Shown here: positions 1 through 13,417 of the stretch, in pieces
Layout: each line of letters begins with the position of its first letter
Numbering within the stretch: the stretch's first letter is position 1
Source of the DNA: Leuctra nigra
Lineage: Eukaryota > Arthropoda > Insecta > Plecoptera > Leuctridae
Direction of reading: 5' to 3'
Assembly: GCA_934045905.1 (NCBI GenBank)
Contig: OW203770.1
Span: 4,588,001-4,652,000, forward strand
DNA length: 64,000 nt
Translations under genes and position numbers: made by a program
The notes under the pieces: model-generated
Told to the model about the DNA's origin: nothing
The model's database searches: none
What the model saw: only the letters and a program-made list of their open reading frames with translations

Positions 1-151
1 CCGCCATTTTGAAATGGAAGTGACGTCATATCTCAAAAACGGCTTGACAGATCGGAATGAATCTAGCGCCAAATGATTCAGACAGTCATTTATATGAAAT
101 ATCAATAGTGAAACTAACGTTGTCATATTACTGAAACCGGAAATGACGTCA

Positions 152-1086
152 TAGTTGAGCGAGCGTAGCGAGCGTCACCACGGTACTCTTATGGCACTTT
201 CTCTGTGTGTTTTTTTTTTTTTTTTTTTTTGTTTGTTTGTTTTTTTTTTTTTTTGTTTTTTGCCTGCACTGCCCAGGTCAAACCGTATAACCAATCGATC
301 TGAAATTTTGTACACATACTAACGTAATCTATGCGATCCCTGGGATCTTTTCTGAACGAGATCCTGTGATTGGTTCAAATTTTAAAAAAATTATCTTTCG
401 ATTGGTTGGTTCGATCAATTTGAAATTTAGCAAAGTCATTGCAACCAACATTGTACCCAATCAAAAAAAAATTCAGCCAAATCCTCCAATTGGTTCAAAT
501 TTGAAACCATTTTTCCTGTGATTTTTGAAATTTAAACTGGAACCGATTGACCGACCAAATAAAAACTTCGCATGGTCATTGGTACCAACATTTATGGTAT
601 TTTTGCTAATTTTCACTCTAATCTGTCGTTATTTTCAAAAGTTTTTGTCATTTTAGGGACATTTTGCGTGTTGGCTGTCAAATTCATGGCGACTTCGAAT
701 CTTTAGTTCAAGGCAAGGTAGTTAGAGCAGAAAGTTTTAAACGATATGAAACTAATAATGACCGTTCAACAGATTGATCTGATATTGTGTACACACACTA
801 CATATCATATTATATGAGTGGTCCCAGGTATATTTTTTGAACGAGATCCTGTGATTTTCGAAAATTAACAAGGAACCGTTCAATCATAAAGGTTTAATCG
901 ATCAACTTAAAACTTAGCAAGGATTGGCACCAATATTTTTGGAGATTTTGGTGATTTTTATACAAGTCTGTGACGAAACTAAAGAATTGTTGGCTTTTAA
1001 TGACATTCGATAGACATAATTTCGGTTCGAGGTGTTGCGTGTATCCGTGCTCGCTCATCAACGCGTTTCACAGAGCGTTTTCCTAG
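152..1086 (+). mobile_element. Non-autonomous Helitron-like element 1
   Basis: The 3' end carries an AACGC/GCGTT stem-loop followed by TTTCCTAG, then a host T, as in Helitrons. The 5' end is TAGTTGAGCGAGCG, close to the TCATTGAGCGAGCG start of the copy at 13323. The paralogous repeat at 52141-52200 keeps the uninterrupted site GACGTCA|TTAG (junction 52176/52177), which gives both boundaries, an A|T target and no target duplication. Poly-T tracts lie near the 5' end. No transposase is visible. Confidence 0.75.
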
Positions 1087-1445
1087 TTAGGCGAAATCTG
1101 CTTAAATTCAGTACCCCTTTGTATAAAAACCTATAAATATCAATTCAGAAGGCTTATAATGATACCTAACATTTATAGAAATAAATTCTAGGTGGCAGTT
1201 AGTTCAGCCGCCATTTTGAAAACCGGGTGTGATGACATATCTCTAAAACGCCTTGACCGATTGGAACAATGCTTTAGCAATTCTTAATGGAATATCACTT
1301 TTAGCTTATATTTAGAACCAAAAAAATGTTTTCTTAGTAACTTATTAGTAAATGGCATAATTTTTTTAAAGGAATTAGTCATTCTCATTGTTGCTCTGAT
1401 ATGTCTTACAAGTTGTGTACCTAAATAAACTAAAAAAATGAGTGA

Positions 1446-1855
1446 TATCCCCATAAAAAACACTCCGTGTAAAAATACAAGCCAAGTCTCTTCAACTATA
1501 AACAAATAGAAGAAATCAAAAAATTCAGCACTGAAAAGTAGTCATATCAAAAAATGGGCCAAGTCAAAAATTAATTTTAAAAACCAAAATATACTTGGCG
1601 CATCGTTTTCAACGGCATATGAGTGTAGGGAGATTTTATGTATATTACACATCTGGCCTCTATGTACTTCTAAACTATCTATATGCACGATGCGCCAAGT
1701 ATATTTTGGTTTTTAAAATTAATTTTTGACTTGGCCCATTTTTTGATATCACTACTTTTCAGTGCTGAATTTTTTGATTTCTTCTATTTTTTTATAGTTG
1801 AAGAGACTTGGCTTGTATTTTTACACGGAGTGTTTTTTATGGGGATTATACTGTA
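1446..1855. repeat. Foldback (hairpin) element, copy A
   Basis: Arms of about 160 bp (1446-1606 and 1687-1855) are inverted copies separated by about 80 bp. The arms run from ATATCCCCATAAAAAACAC to CTTGGCGCATCG. Relatives with the same arms are at 23525-23865, 52526-53004 and 63071-63245. Confidence 0.75.
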
Positions 1856-2053
1856 CTCCAGTAGTACATTATTACATTCCATATTCCACACATAATTTTG
1901 TGTCATAATTTTTTAGATATTATGCTTTAACAACGTCACTTGAACTGCCTCTTCGATAAGGGGGCAAAATGATTTCCCTTATTTATTTTTATATGATGGT
2001 TGTCTCAATCCAAAGACATGCTGGAAACTTATCACTGATGCATTCTTCACCAT

Positions 2054-2370
2054 CAGGTGCGTAGGAACTAAATTTGTAAGGGGGGGGGGGGATAATATTG
2101 TAAAGAACTTGGGCTGGATATACTAGTGTCTACGAAGACAATGGGGGCCTGGGGGGAGGGCCCCCTAGAGAAATGCGGGTTCAGGGCGCACAGCCCCTGA
2201 AATTTTTAAATTTCAGGCATGAAATTGGTGTGTTTCTACGCAATTTTAACTCTTTTTAAGCATTTTTTTTTATCTTGACATATAAATGTGTAAGAACATC
2301 GGGAGGGGAATTGAATCAGAGGGAGGGGGGAATTTTCGCCCCATTCCTCCCCCCCCTTCCTACGCGCCTG
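2054..2370. mobile_element. hAT-like MITE 1
   Basis: Terminal inverted repeats are CAGGTGCGTAGGAA and the inverse of TTCCTACGCGCCTG (13/14 matches). Flanking 8-bp direct repeats are TTCACCAT and TTCACCTT (7/8). It is 317 bp long, with an internal GC-rich block around 2140-2205 shared with 6735-6785 and 61835-61890. It ends 139 bp before an integrin exon. Confidence 0.75.
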
Positions 2371-2509
2371 TTCACCTTCCATCTTTCATCTTCTACCATT
2401 CCTTTTCATCGTCAAATCCAAACCTTTATTCACATCCAAAACATTTCTAGCGATCAGTCTCCTGCCTCTCTTAGAGACGATGTGTTAACTAATATTTAAA
2501 CTCTCCCAG

Positions 2510-2825
2510 ATCTCGTCCCGTGGTCAAGATGATCACCTCGTTGAACTTCAACGCCGAGAGCAAGCTGATCAGCCTGAAGGAACGCAACTGCACGACGCGC
2601 GACCGCTCCCAGGTGCCCTGCGTCGAGCTGCGCGGCTGTCTTGAGTACCGCGGCATCAATGTCGACCCGCAGCTCGACTTCGAGATCCAGTTCGCGCTGG
2701 ACACGAAGAAGTCGCGCGACGTAAGACTCTTCTTCCTCGCCAACGAGGGAAGGAGCTCGCAGAACTACACGATCAAGCTGGACGCCGGGCGGCAGTTCTG
2801 CAAGTCAGAGCTTGTCTACATCAAG
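2510..2825 (+). CDS. mew: Integrin alpha exon a (start of thigh domain)
   Basis: CTCCCAG acceptor, GTTAAT donor; enters with one base of a split codon and leaves in phase 0. Encodes SRPVVKM, the segment directly after the beta-propeller in alpha integrins, then CTTRD, VPCVELRGC and FALDTKKS, which match conserved thigh positions. Confidence 0.93.
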
Positions 2826-5800
2826 GTTAATATCCCTCTAATCTAATATTCTTTCTTTTTTGTAAATTATGAACTCATGAGAGAACCAACAAAACTCGTC
2901 ATGATCCGAAGAATAACCAATGTATTCCCTCTATTCTTTACATACTTCATACCGGGTGTTGCAAAAAAATTGCCGCTGTTTAAGAGGTCACTGTATCGAA
3001 ACTTTTAAGCTAAGGTTTTGAAATTTGTACCCAATTTAAAAAACATACCAAAATGTAATACATATGCACAAGTTTCAAATTTTTTTGTTGAATAGGAAAT
3101 AGATATTGAGTTGAAAAACAGAATATACCAGATAATTGGCTTGTTTGAAGAATTAATTTGAAGTTACTACTTCTTGTGAATTAAGTGAATTTTTGTTGTT
3201 TGGTCCACCATTTTCCTTGTGGACTATGCGCAAACAATGATTCCATTGTTGTAATATAGTTTTCTGAATCAGTGATACCGAAAGTAGTGGCCACGAATAT
3301 TTTATTTTTGTTTGCAGTGTTGTTAAAGTTCTGGTCAAGTTTTATAATGCTAATATAAACTGTTTTTCAACGTCTTAGTTAATTGATATCAAGTGTCAAT
3401 TGTTGATGGCCATCCAAATGGTGGATGGAAATTTTATGAAATGTATGTAACTTTCTTCTAATTAATGAAACATTTCTGAAAGTTGCACACATCAAATTTT
3501 CATACTTGTTCTATAGTGTGTAAGAGTTTCAGCTTATTATCTTTTATAGTTCTGTTGTAAACTCTCAAGCAATAATGTTTTTGCGCCACTCGGTATTTTA
3601 CATGGCTGGGAAGGCTCATGCTAATATGTCCCGGTCGCCCCCTTCCCACCGTCCATCCTTACCTATCAATATCATTCATTATCATCACTAGGGCTAGGAT
3701 GTTTATGACCTTTGAATCGTCCAAAAAGGCAGACAAATAGTACCTTAAAACTATTAAAAAAGGACCACAAAATCCCGAAAAAGAAACAATGAAATTTTAT
3801 TCGTTAACATATTATTCGATTTATTGGTTTAGGAGTTGGACTTGGAGTAATATATTAAAACTTACTTAAATTATTGTATGAATGTGTCAATATATCAAGT
3901 GTCAATTGTTGATGGCCATCCAAATGGTGGATGGAAATTTTATGAATTGTGGTCCAGACCAAAATTCATAAAATTGTTGTAACTTGCAACAAGCATTTCA
4001 TATTATTTTCCACAATAATCTTTTAAAAAAAAGGACAAAAATACCTTAAAATAGCAAGAAAAGGACTGAATTGATTGATAATTGAGAAAAAGGCATTTCA
4101 GGCAAAATGAAACACATATTTTTGAAATCAAGAACACATGAAACATTTTTATTTATCAGTTTTAGACGTGTCTGAACAAAAAACTAAAAAGGGATATGAC
4201 CTAAACATCCTAGCCCTAATCATCACCCAATCATCATTATAATCATACATTTCGTCGAATATTAACCTAGCTAACAGAAATTGTGATGAAAAACACCCTA
4301 CTAAAATAACCATCACTGTTACAGTCCAGCATTCGGGACAAGCTGACACCGCTGGAGGCTGAGCTCCGCTACAGTCTCGCGTCATCTCTCGGCGTCCGCT
4401 CCGTCGGCGGCGTCACGTCCGGTCGTCGCGTCATCCGATCCCTCCAGCCGATCCTCGACCAGACGGCGGCGCCCAACGAGAAGGACTCCATCAGCATCGA
4501 GAAGAACTGCGGCAGAGACAACATCTGCATCCCTGATCTCAAACTCATAGTCAAACCGTGAGTTGAAACTTGAAACTAGATTGAATACTTGACGAAATGA
4601 ATAGGTACGTCAGGTTTGTGAAATTAAATCGCAAACACTGATCGAAATAATGTACACAGATTTGTTTACGGAACGTAGCAATTCTTCATGACTAGTGATG
4701 CCACATAACCCTTGCACGATTGTGTTACTGTCCCATGTGTAGACACAAACATTGTCAATTATTTCTTAGAAAGCTAACGGATAAAAAGTTTGTTTACTTT
4801 AACAATTGTGTTGCTAGCTATGCAATATGCAGCAGAATTATACCAGAAAACCAGAAAGGCCAACCAGGAAATATTGTGGGCCAATCTAAAACATATTGTT
4901 AAATTTACAACAGTATTTTTCCATGTAGAGTTAACAAATTAGTGAAAACAATTTCTGGCGGAACAGTATTTGTATAATTGTAAGAAGTTATGTTCATTTT
5001 ATACACATAAATATGAACCCTTTTAAAAGTCGTTAATTTTCTTCACCAAGTTAAAATGTGTATTAGCTAATTCACAAGTTCATAAAGAAAGGAACACGAT
5101 ACCAATAGTACCTAGTGTTTTCAATGAACCAATGTTCCGGCTATCAGGAGCGTCAGTCAGTACCTCCTCGGCTCCGGAGAGCGCTTTGAGATCGACGTCG
5201 TCGTGGAGAACAACGGGGAGGACGCGTTCGAGGCGATGTACAACCTCCACCTTCCGCCCGGCATGAACTACATCAAGATCGAGAGGATCGACGACTTCGA
5301 CAGAGACATCCCGGTGCAGTGTTCGCCTCCGAGCACGGCGACGAACAACACTCTCAAGTGCGACATCGGCAACCCGCTGCCCAGAAGGAAACTGGTGAGA
5401 GTTGAACCTTTTAGACCGATTCTAAGTCTACATCTTCAGTTTTAAATATGGGGAGCAATTATTGAATATCAGTTGTTGAACCTTATTTTATCTAATCATG
5501 ACAGTTTGTCATATCAAGCCATGTTAATATTATGACTTTTCATCAATCATAACTTGTGACCTTATAACTATTTGGTGAATAGGCGTTCTGAAGAAGTTTA
5601 ACTGAAATTATTTTGGTATAATCTGAAATGTAGGTATGTTTTCGGTGTGATGAAATGATCCCTTAATTTATGAAATCATCGTTATAAAACCTCGAAAATA
5701 TGATTAACTGGCCAAAAGTAACATATAATTTCTTGGGTTGAATGTAGATTCTGATGCTACCATCTCCAGTAGGAAACATGAAACCGTTTTTAAAAATGTT

Positions 5801-8800
5801 TTGTGTTTAACGCCACACTGTTCTTCGACTAGGCCAATAATAATAAAATGATTATTTATGAAAGTTGGAGTGATGAAAACAGATAAGGACGGACAGTGCA
5901 AAGGAGGTATAGCTGTGTCCCGGCACTGCCTGACTGAGTGTGCGCATGACGAAGCTAAATGCCCTGGTATTGTAGGTCCACTTCAAGGTGCTGCTCTCCC
6001 CCTTCCACCGCGCCGGCGTCAAGTCCAAGTACGACTTCTCCATGGACGTGAACACGACCAACCCCGAGGCAGCCGGATCCACCAGCGACAACGCACACTT
6101 CATGTCGATTCCCATCTGGGTGCAGACGGACCACATAGTGGCGGGGTAAGTCGGCATCGAAATCTAGAAACAACAGATTATTGGTCAAATCAGGTGGCCT
6201 ATTCCTGAAAAATAGTGAGATGAGAAAAGAGGTGATTATGAGATAAAAAGTGAGAAAAACTGTATCAACCAATAGAATCTATTCGAACAAATAAGCGATA
6301 CGTGATGGAGTAGGGCTCCCATCCGTACCGTTTTTGACGGGACAGTCCCTGCTTTTGAGGTAGTGTCCCATTGTCTCCACAACATTTTAAAAACCCTGTA
6401 TTTGTTCCGTTTTTCTAACAAGTCAAAAATCCCGCTCATTTTCATTCAAATGCACTCTGCATCAATAATAAATATAATAATAAATATCATCATCTTAATC
6501 ATGATTGTCATTGACTTCCTTTGGTTTATCCCTCATCTTTTATACAAAACAAACGTAACCTCTTTGGAGACATTTAAAATAGGTAGGTAATAGGTACATG
6601 ATAATAATTAGTAGGTACCTATTCAAGGAAACAAAACTACGCACGTTCAATAAAAAGAAACACAATTTATTTCCTGTCAAAAGTGCGTAGGATTGCTCTA
6701 AATCATGTTATGAATTTCACATTTTTCCCGGGGCTATGCGCCCCGGACCCGCATTGAGCTGGGGGGCCATCCCCCCAGACCCCCCATTGTTGTCGCACGG
6801 GATTTTATATCTGGAATTTTTGTCCCGCTTTTTCACATTTAGATTATGGGAGCTCTATGATGGAGCCACTTCTGACAGGAATCTTTTTAGATTAACTTTT
6901 TTATTTTGGAACTTTCGTGTTTCCATAGGGTAGTGAAAATGAGAACTATTGAAAATTAAATTTAATTACAAGTTTATTTTGTCAGTCATAACAAACAATT
7001 TAAAGCAAATTTAATATAATTTATTTATATAAATATCCCCCTGATATCCTCCATTATTCCCCTTATGGCTAGTACCAAAGAATCCACCAGAGGTCAGTCA
7101 TGTTCCTTATTTTCTCAAATAAGCTAAATTCATTGTTTGTAAACAATTTTCTGCCTGTTTCTTCCCATACTCACTCTAATTTATTTTAGGGAGAGTTCCA
7201 GATACGCAAGATTTTGAACCAGGAAGTGAGGGATTTGGCATGTAACAATTTAAGAATTTCTGACAAAATATTAATTTTTGATGATTAATCAAAAATCAAA
7301 AAGCTGTATGAAAATTCGTGTAATTCATGGATCATAGAATTGTCATGGTTCATGGAACTTAGTGGTCAAGATGGAAATAACAACAACCCATGGTCCATGA
7401 AACTAGAATGTCGTCTCTCCCTCAGCTATTCCTACCCGAACGAAGTCGCCTACAACATCAGCCAGTACCGCCAGACGAACATCACCGCCGAGCAGGAGAT
7501 CGGCCCGCAAGTGGTCCACGTCTACAGCATCAAGAACCAGGGTCCTTCTGACATCGTGCAGGCAGAGGCCTTCTTTGTCTGGACAGCCGAGACCAAAGAG
7601 GGTGAGTCCGTCTACAGTTGCGTGGTAGAATCTTTCATCCTGTTTTGGTTTATATCTTTTACGGAATACATAATTTGGGGAATTCACAATTTGGAACCAT
7701 TATAATGGATAGGTCAGAATAAATTGGAGGTCAAAGACCCAATGCCAATTTTCTCGAATTTTCTTTTGGAATCATGTAATCATGCTTTATCAATTGCCAT
7801 TTGACTGATAATACAGTTATATCAAAGTATTCTCTTACAAAATGACAAGTGTCACCATTACAAAAATGATTGCATGAATGTAGAAAAACTGTTTTTGAGC
7901 TAAAATCAAGAACCATTGAAATGGACATCGGGCCTTCTACCTCTCAGCTACTGATATCAAATACACGATTAGGCATTGTAGAGGGGGTACCACGTTCTGT
8001 CACAGAGTGAGTGTAACATGTGGTGGGCGGGCGAGGAGGGGGAGTTAAGCTGCTTAGTATTGTATATCACTTTCAATTTTCAAAACTCACATTTCAAATA
8101 TTTAAAATTTTGCATAAATAAAACTGTTATGTTCGTTAGTCGGAAAATTTAATTCCATCTTTTTAGAAATCGAAATCATATGGCCATAATTTTTTTTTAG
8201 TGTTGTATGGGTATGAACATTTCATATTTCGTCAAGTGCCATGAAGTTCCGTACTCCCTGTTTTCTTTGCATTCATTTCATCGCTACATCTTGTAACTTG
8301 AGTGCACAACATCGCAAACTACATTGGAATAGAAGAATGTTCGAGAGCCATTTCATTGCAACTCACAAACACCGACTCCCGCAGGCGACGACCTCCTGTA
8401 CCTCCTCGAGCAGCCGCAGACGAGCGGCAACGTCCGCTGCGAGTCCGTCGAGCACAACCGGCACGGAGTGACCCTGGACTCCGCCGGCCACAAGAAGGCG
8501 CTCGAGTACCACGGACTGTCCTACGTCGCGAGCGGCGAGGGCGGCCGGTCGACGTCGCTGGCCAGTTCGGCCACGTCCACGCGCACCTCCACCAGTGGCG
8601 GCTCCACCTCCACGCACACCAGCTCTTCGAGTGAGTACTGCTCGTCTACAGTCTCGCTCAAGCCGATTGTCTCCGTCATGTTGCACCCTTAAAATATTCA
8701 ACACTTACCGAACTTCTATGGCATTATGGGTCAGTTTTTCAATGCACAGCTAAATTTTAAACAGTTGAATGGGAATATATTGCCATGGCACAACCACTTA

Positions 8801-11800
8801 AGCTTAAAAACAGGTTTAAAAGAGGATTGAAAAACTGGGCATGATTCTATTTTAAAAGTTGTAAAAAAGACAAATTTAGGATTGTAAAAAGTAAATTTAT
8901 AGTTTTTATCATTCTTTATTAAGACTGTGTCCTATTTTCTCTAGCTTTGTTTCAAAGTATGGTCGAAGTTATAACTCAGTTTTAATTTAACAAGATATGA
9001 AATCCTTGTGTGCGTTCTAGGAATGCACTGATAGTTGACGTGGCATTCCGGGCTTAATCCAATTTGTAAATATAAAGAGCATTACAAATAGACCCTAAGT
9101 GTTTCTGAGTGGCTATGCCGCAAGCAAATGTAAGCCAAAATTAAGTACGCTTCAACACTTTATTGGTAATTTCATACAAGCCATTTGTTAGTCAAAAGAT
9201 ATTAACTGATAGCGTTTAAATAATGAAGTGTACTGCATCAGGTTCTAGCAGCTCGTCTTCCAGAACATCCAGTTTGTCCTCCTCCGGATCGTCTTCCAGA
9301 ACTCAAGGCGGTTCCACATCCTCCAGGACACAAGGGAGCGGATCCTCCAGAACCCAGGGCGGCTCATCCGGTTCCCAAACCGAGGAGCAGCGCAACCAAG
9401 GTCGCGTCACCAACATTGGAGGCTCCTCCGTGGTGCACGGCGCCGGCAGAGTCCAGACCACCGGCAGCGGCGGGGTCACATCGTCGTCGAGGAACCAGGA
9501 AAGCGGAATCACGTCATCACATAGGAATCAGGAAAGCGGGATCACGTCATCACATAGGAATCAGGATACTAGCGGGATCACGTCATCACACAGAAATCAG
9601 GACTCTGGAAGGGTCACAACTTCCCATAGGAACCAGGGCGCAGGCGGAATTGCGACATCCACCGTCCACCAACCAATCGGGAACATCCCAGAAGAGGACG
9701 GGGCGTATCTAGGAGGCAGAACGAACGTTCGAGGAGGCGCTGGATTGTCAGTCTTGGAAGAGGATTACAGTAGATTCAACGGCGGACGCGGTCATCAGCA
9801 AGGTGGAAGAACGACCTCGGCCGAGGACACGAGGAGCGGTGGACGATCCGGATCCGACACGAGGACGTATCACCAGAGCGGTAGCAGGACGACGTACGAG
9901 GACGGCCGAGCGTACGGCGGTCGAGGGCCTCTCGATGCGGCGAGGACGCACTCGCAAGGAGGCGGCAGAACGACGATAGACGACACGAGGTCATACGACA
10001 GGACGACGTCTGCCGAAGACTCGAGAAGCTATGGTCAAGGCGGACGATCTGTGGACGCGTCACGAGCGGGTGGGAGATCGAGTTCTGTGGATGAGGCGAG
10101 GACTTATGGAGGTACCAACGACTACGGCGTCGGCGGCGCGAGGTCGCACACGTCTGCCGCCGGATCCAGAGGCGCCGACAGTCGGGAAGAGGAGTCAAGG
10201 TCAATCTACGGGGACGTCGGGAGAGGACGTATCGACGGGAGCGGACTGACCAGGAGCCAGCAGGAGGCTGCGAGGAGCCGGGAGTACGAGATGAGGCGTC
10301 AGGCAGCGGCCGGACGACAGGGAGGAAGCGGAGGTGTCCTTGACCTCGGCAGCGGCGCCAGGACGTACCACCAGAGTAGGAACTTCTCGGCCACGGTCCA
10401 GGTAAGTTGGGCGAACACTCATTGTAGAATCATTGTCTTCTTCAACTAGACAAATGTGACACAATGTTTGACGTTTCTGATTGCTGAGCAGAGATTTAAC
10501 ACAGTGTCTGCTTGCAGGAGGGCGACAATGCACCTCGCACGTTCAGCAACTACTCGTACTCCAATTCCAGCGGCGGTCGTAACGAGGCCGGCGGCTGGCA
10601 GAGTGGCGACGACGATCTGAACATGGTCGGCGGACACGTGGACCTCGGGCTGGTCGGCGCAGGACACTCCAGCAGCCACGAGACATCCAGGACGGGCTCC
10701 AGGAGCGGCTACAACGTCGGCAACCCGAGCAGTGCGGAGAGGAGTTGGACGGAGACCAGGACTTCGCAGGTAAACACAGCCTCTTGCACGGCAGAGGTAC
10801 CGCGCTCGATTGCCATGAGTGTCCTTCAAGAACGTAATTTATTGAAATTATTAGGTACCACTTCATAAGATATGATTTGAAAATAGGACAAACCTTCATA
10901 TGACATCATTGTTGGAATGTGATATTATATTCGAAAGTAGCGGTCCTAACTCCTGACTAAGTTTTGTCATAATTACCTCAATCAAAAGAAATTGCCGCAA
11001 ACTATAATATTCCATAACCTCCACCATTATTATTTACTTCAAAATCCTTCTCCCAAAAATCAATGTAATCATTCCTCTGTTGCCATTTGTCTACATGAAG
11101 AATTGTGCGACTTTAAACCACACTGAAAAAGGTAACAAGTTTACGACATAATATTTTGCTAATGATTTGTCAACACATTGCAAGTCAATCTTGTTTAAAA
11201 AACCATCCATTACTAACTCAGTTATGATGGAGCATAATCATCTCTTCATCTTCTTCTCAGGGCCACACTGGAGAAATCACAACCTCCACATCTGGTTCCC
11301 GAAATCGTCAACGAAACGTCGAGCCAGGCTTCGAGCAGGAAGGCGAACGCTCTTCTAACATCCGCCAGCGTGGCGAGGGAGGTGCTCGTCGACGCGAGGA
11401 GAGGCGGAAGCTCGAGGAGGGTGGCGAGGGATCCAGACAGAAGACTGAGGAGACACGATGGTCTGAGACCAAGACCAGAAGCACCAGCTCGCGGGAGAAG
11501 GTTGGGACTGGAGACAACACTCTGGAGAACGTCGACGACAAGTTCCAGCTGTACAAGAGGTTCGAGAGATCCGTCGGCGACATGATGGACAAGGATGAAG
11601 AGATGAGCATGAATCACAGGAGGTCGGCGGAGACGGAGGCGAGATGGGGCAGGAGTTCGAGCGATGAAGGTAAAAGAAATTCACATCCAGATGAATTTAG
11701 AAAATTATACTTCCTTGTCTAGCCGAATGGCTTCCCAAGCCTTGCGTCATGCTGCCTGAGATATGCTGGCTTATCATCCCATCCCATGGATGGTGTAACG

Positions 11801-13376
11801 CTCGTCGAGAGACTGGTATCAGGTGGAGGGATGTCGTTACACTGGGTGCCAAACACCCCAGTCTCTCTGATCCAACGGCAGCAACAGGCATACTTGATTG
11901 GCTCCCATCCAAGTACTGACCCCACTCGATGTTGCTTTACATTGGTGATCTATTGTGAACACCAGTCAGTATTACACCAGCTGTTGGGTTACAACGGCAT
12001 TGAATTGCTGACCATAATGTCTAGATTCTTAATGTAATATTGCCACAGATATTCATGTACGACATGTTTTAAACATTGTGTCATCCCCTGTCTTGGCCTG
12101 CTTCCAGATTCCAGCGAGCCGAGCGCTGCTCGACAAGCCTCCGACTCTGAACTGGAGAAAATGCTGGACTGCGCAGCCGCCAAGTGCTCAGTCGTAAAGT
12201 GCATCGTCGGACCGTTGAAGAAGGACGAGGAGGCGTTCGTCGGACTGCGGTACAGAGTCTGGGTCCGCACCTTGGAGAAGGTTTGTTCCAACAAGAATCA
12301 TAAAAAAAGCATATTATGTATGGAAATTAGTAAATTTACAAACCAAGAGACGATAAGAAGATATCATAAAAAGAATCCTAATAGTAGTGAGTGGATGCCT
12401 GTACTCTATTTCCAAAGCTAAGGCTAATTTTACTGACACGTCCCTATTATTGCCAATACACTCTAAGGCTGATTTTCTTGTATTTAATATTATATCATCG
12501 ACCATATTGGGTAATCGCAATAAGGTTCAAGTCCTGTCTGAATATTTTGGTGGTTTTGCTGGTCCATTGTTACTTTCCTGCTCAAATAGGCGATCCTGAC
12601 TCCTTAGTATTTTTTAGACTTATTGTATCCGAATGATTGACTTCATTTTTTTTTGTATTTTTAAAGTTCTTTCTGAGCATTCTCAGTAGAACTTTCATAA
12701 AAATTACATTCAAAATGAACAATCCCGGGTCTTTATTTTAAAAATTTAAAAAAGTTCCCAATTCTGCTTCTGCTCAATTCTGCGATTTTCAATTGGGAAT
12801 TTAAGTTATAGAATGTGGCCCTGGTACAACTTCCCACTGTTCATGTTTCATGAACGTCTTCCTACAGATAAGCTGGAACAATCCCGTGAAACTGTCCTCG
12901 CTGCTGGCGGCTCGCGTCACGGAACTGCCCCACGTCGGTGAGCCATTCGAGATGAAGCTGAAGACGTCGGAGATCCCGCTGGAGGTGTTTCCCACGGAAG
13001 TGCCCGTGCGGCCGGACATCGTGCCCATGTGGGTTGTCGTCTTGTCGGCGTGCGCAGGAGCACTCATTCTCCTGCTGCTCATCTTCTTGCTCTACAAGGT
13101 GAGGCGAAGTGGCAACATTCAGAGTTTGTTGTCTTCTAAAGCATACAGTGATTGAACCTAATCCTGAATCGGATATTGATAAGCTTATGACATATAATTC
13201 TACGTGTTCATTCTTTTGTTGAATTCTAGGATGTATAATTCATAATTGAATGTCACCAAATTAATTTTACAATTGGTGACATAAGTGGGATGTATATTTT
13301 GATAATCTTAAACTTGCATACATCATTGAGCGAGCGAAGCGAGCGTCTCCTTTTGGCTTATTTGGCACGGACCTCT

Positions 13377-13417
<41 letters not shown>

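Larger units (their letters stand above)
1..1856 (+). repeat. Composite dispersed repeat, copy A (host of a Helitron)
   Basis: Positions 1-151 and 1087-1856 match, in the same order, 52018-53004, and in part 62950-63245. Shared landmarks are the CCGCCATTTTGAAA / GTGACGTCAT block, the ATTCAGAAGGCTT segment and a terminal hairpin. The 935-bp gap in the match is a Helitron-like insertion. No coding potential was seen. This is intron or upstream DNA of the integrin gene, whose earlier exons lie before the window. Confidence 0.7.

Noticed and set aside
7687..8384. Small open stretches in integrin introns (for example 8241-8471)
   Set aside because: They cross confirmed splice boundaries in other frames and show no conserved motif.
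9303..10533. Minus-strand and alternative-frame open stretches over the Ser-rich integrin exon
   Set aside because: They are shadows of a GC-rich low-complexity exon; the plus frame alone joins exons f and h with correct splice sites and phases.
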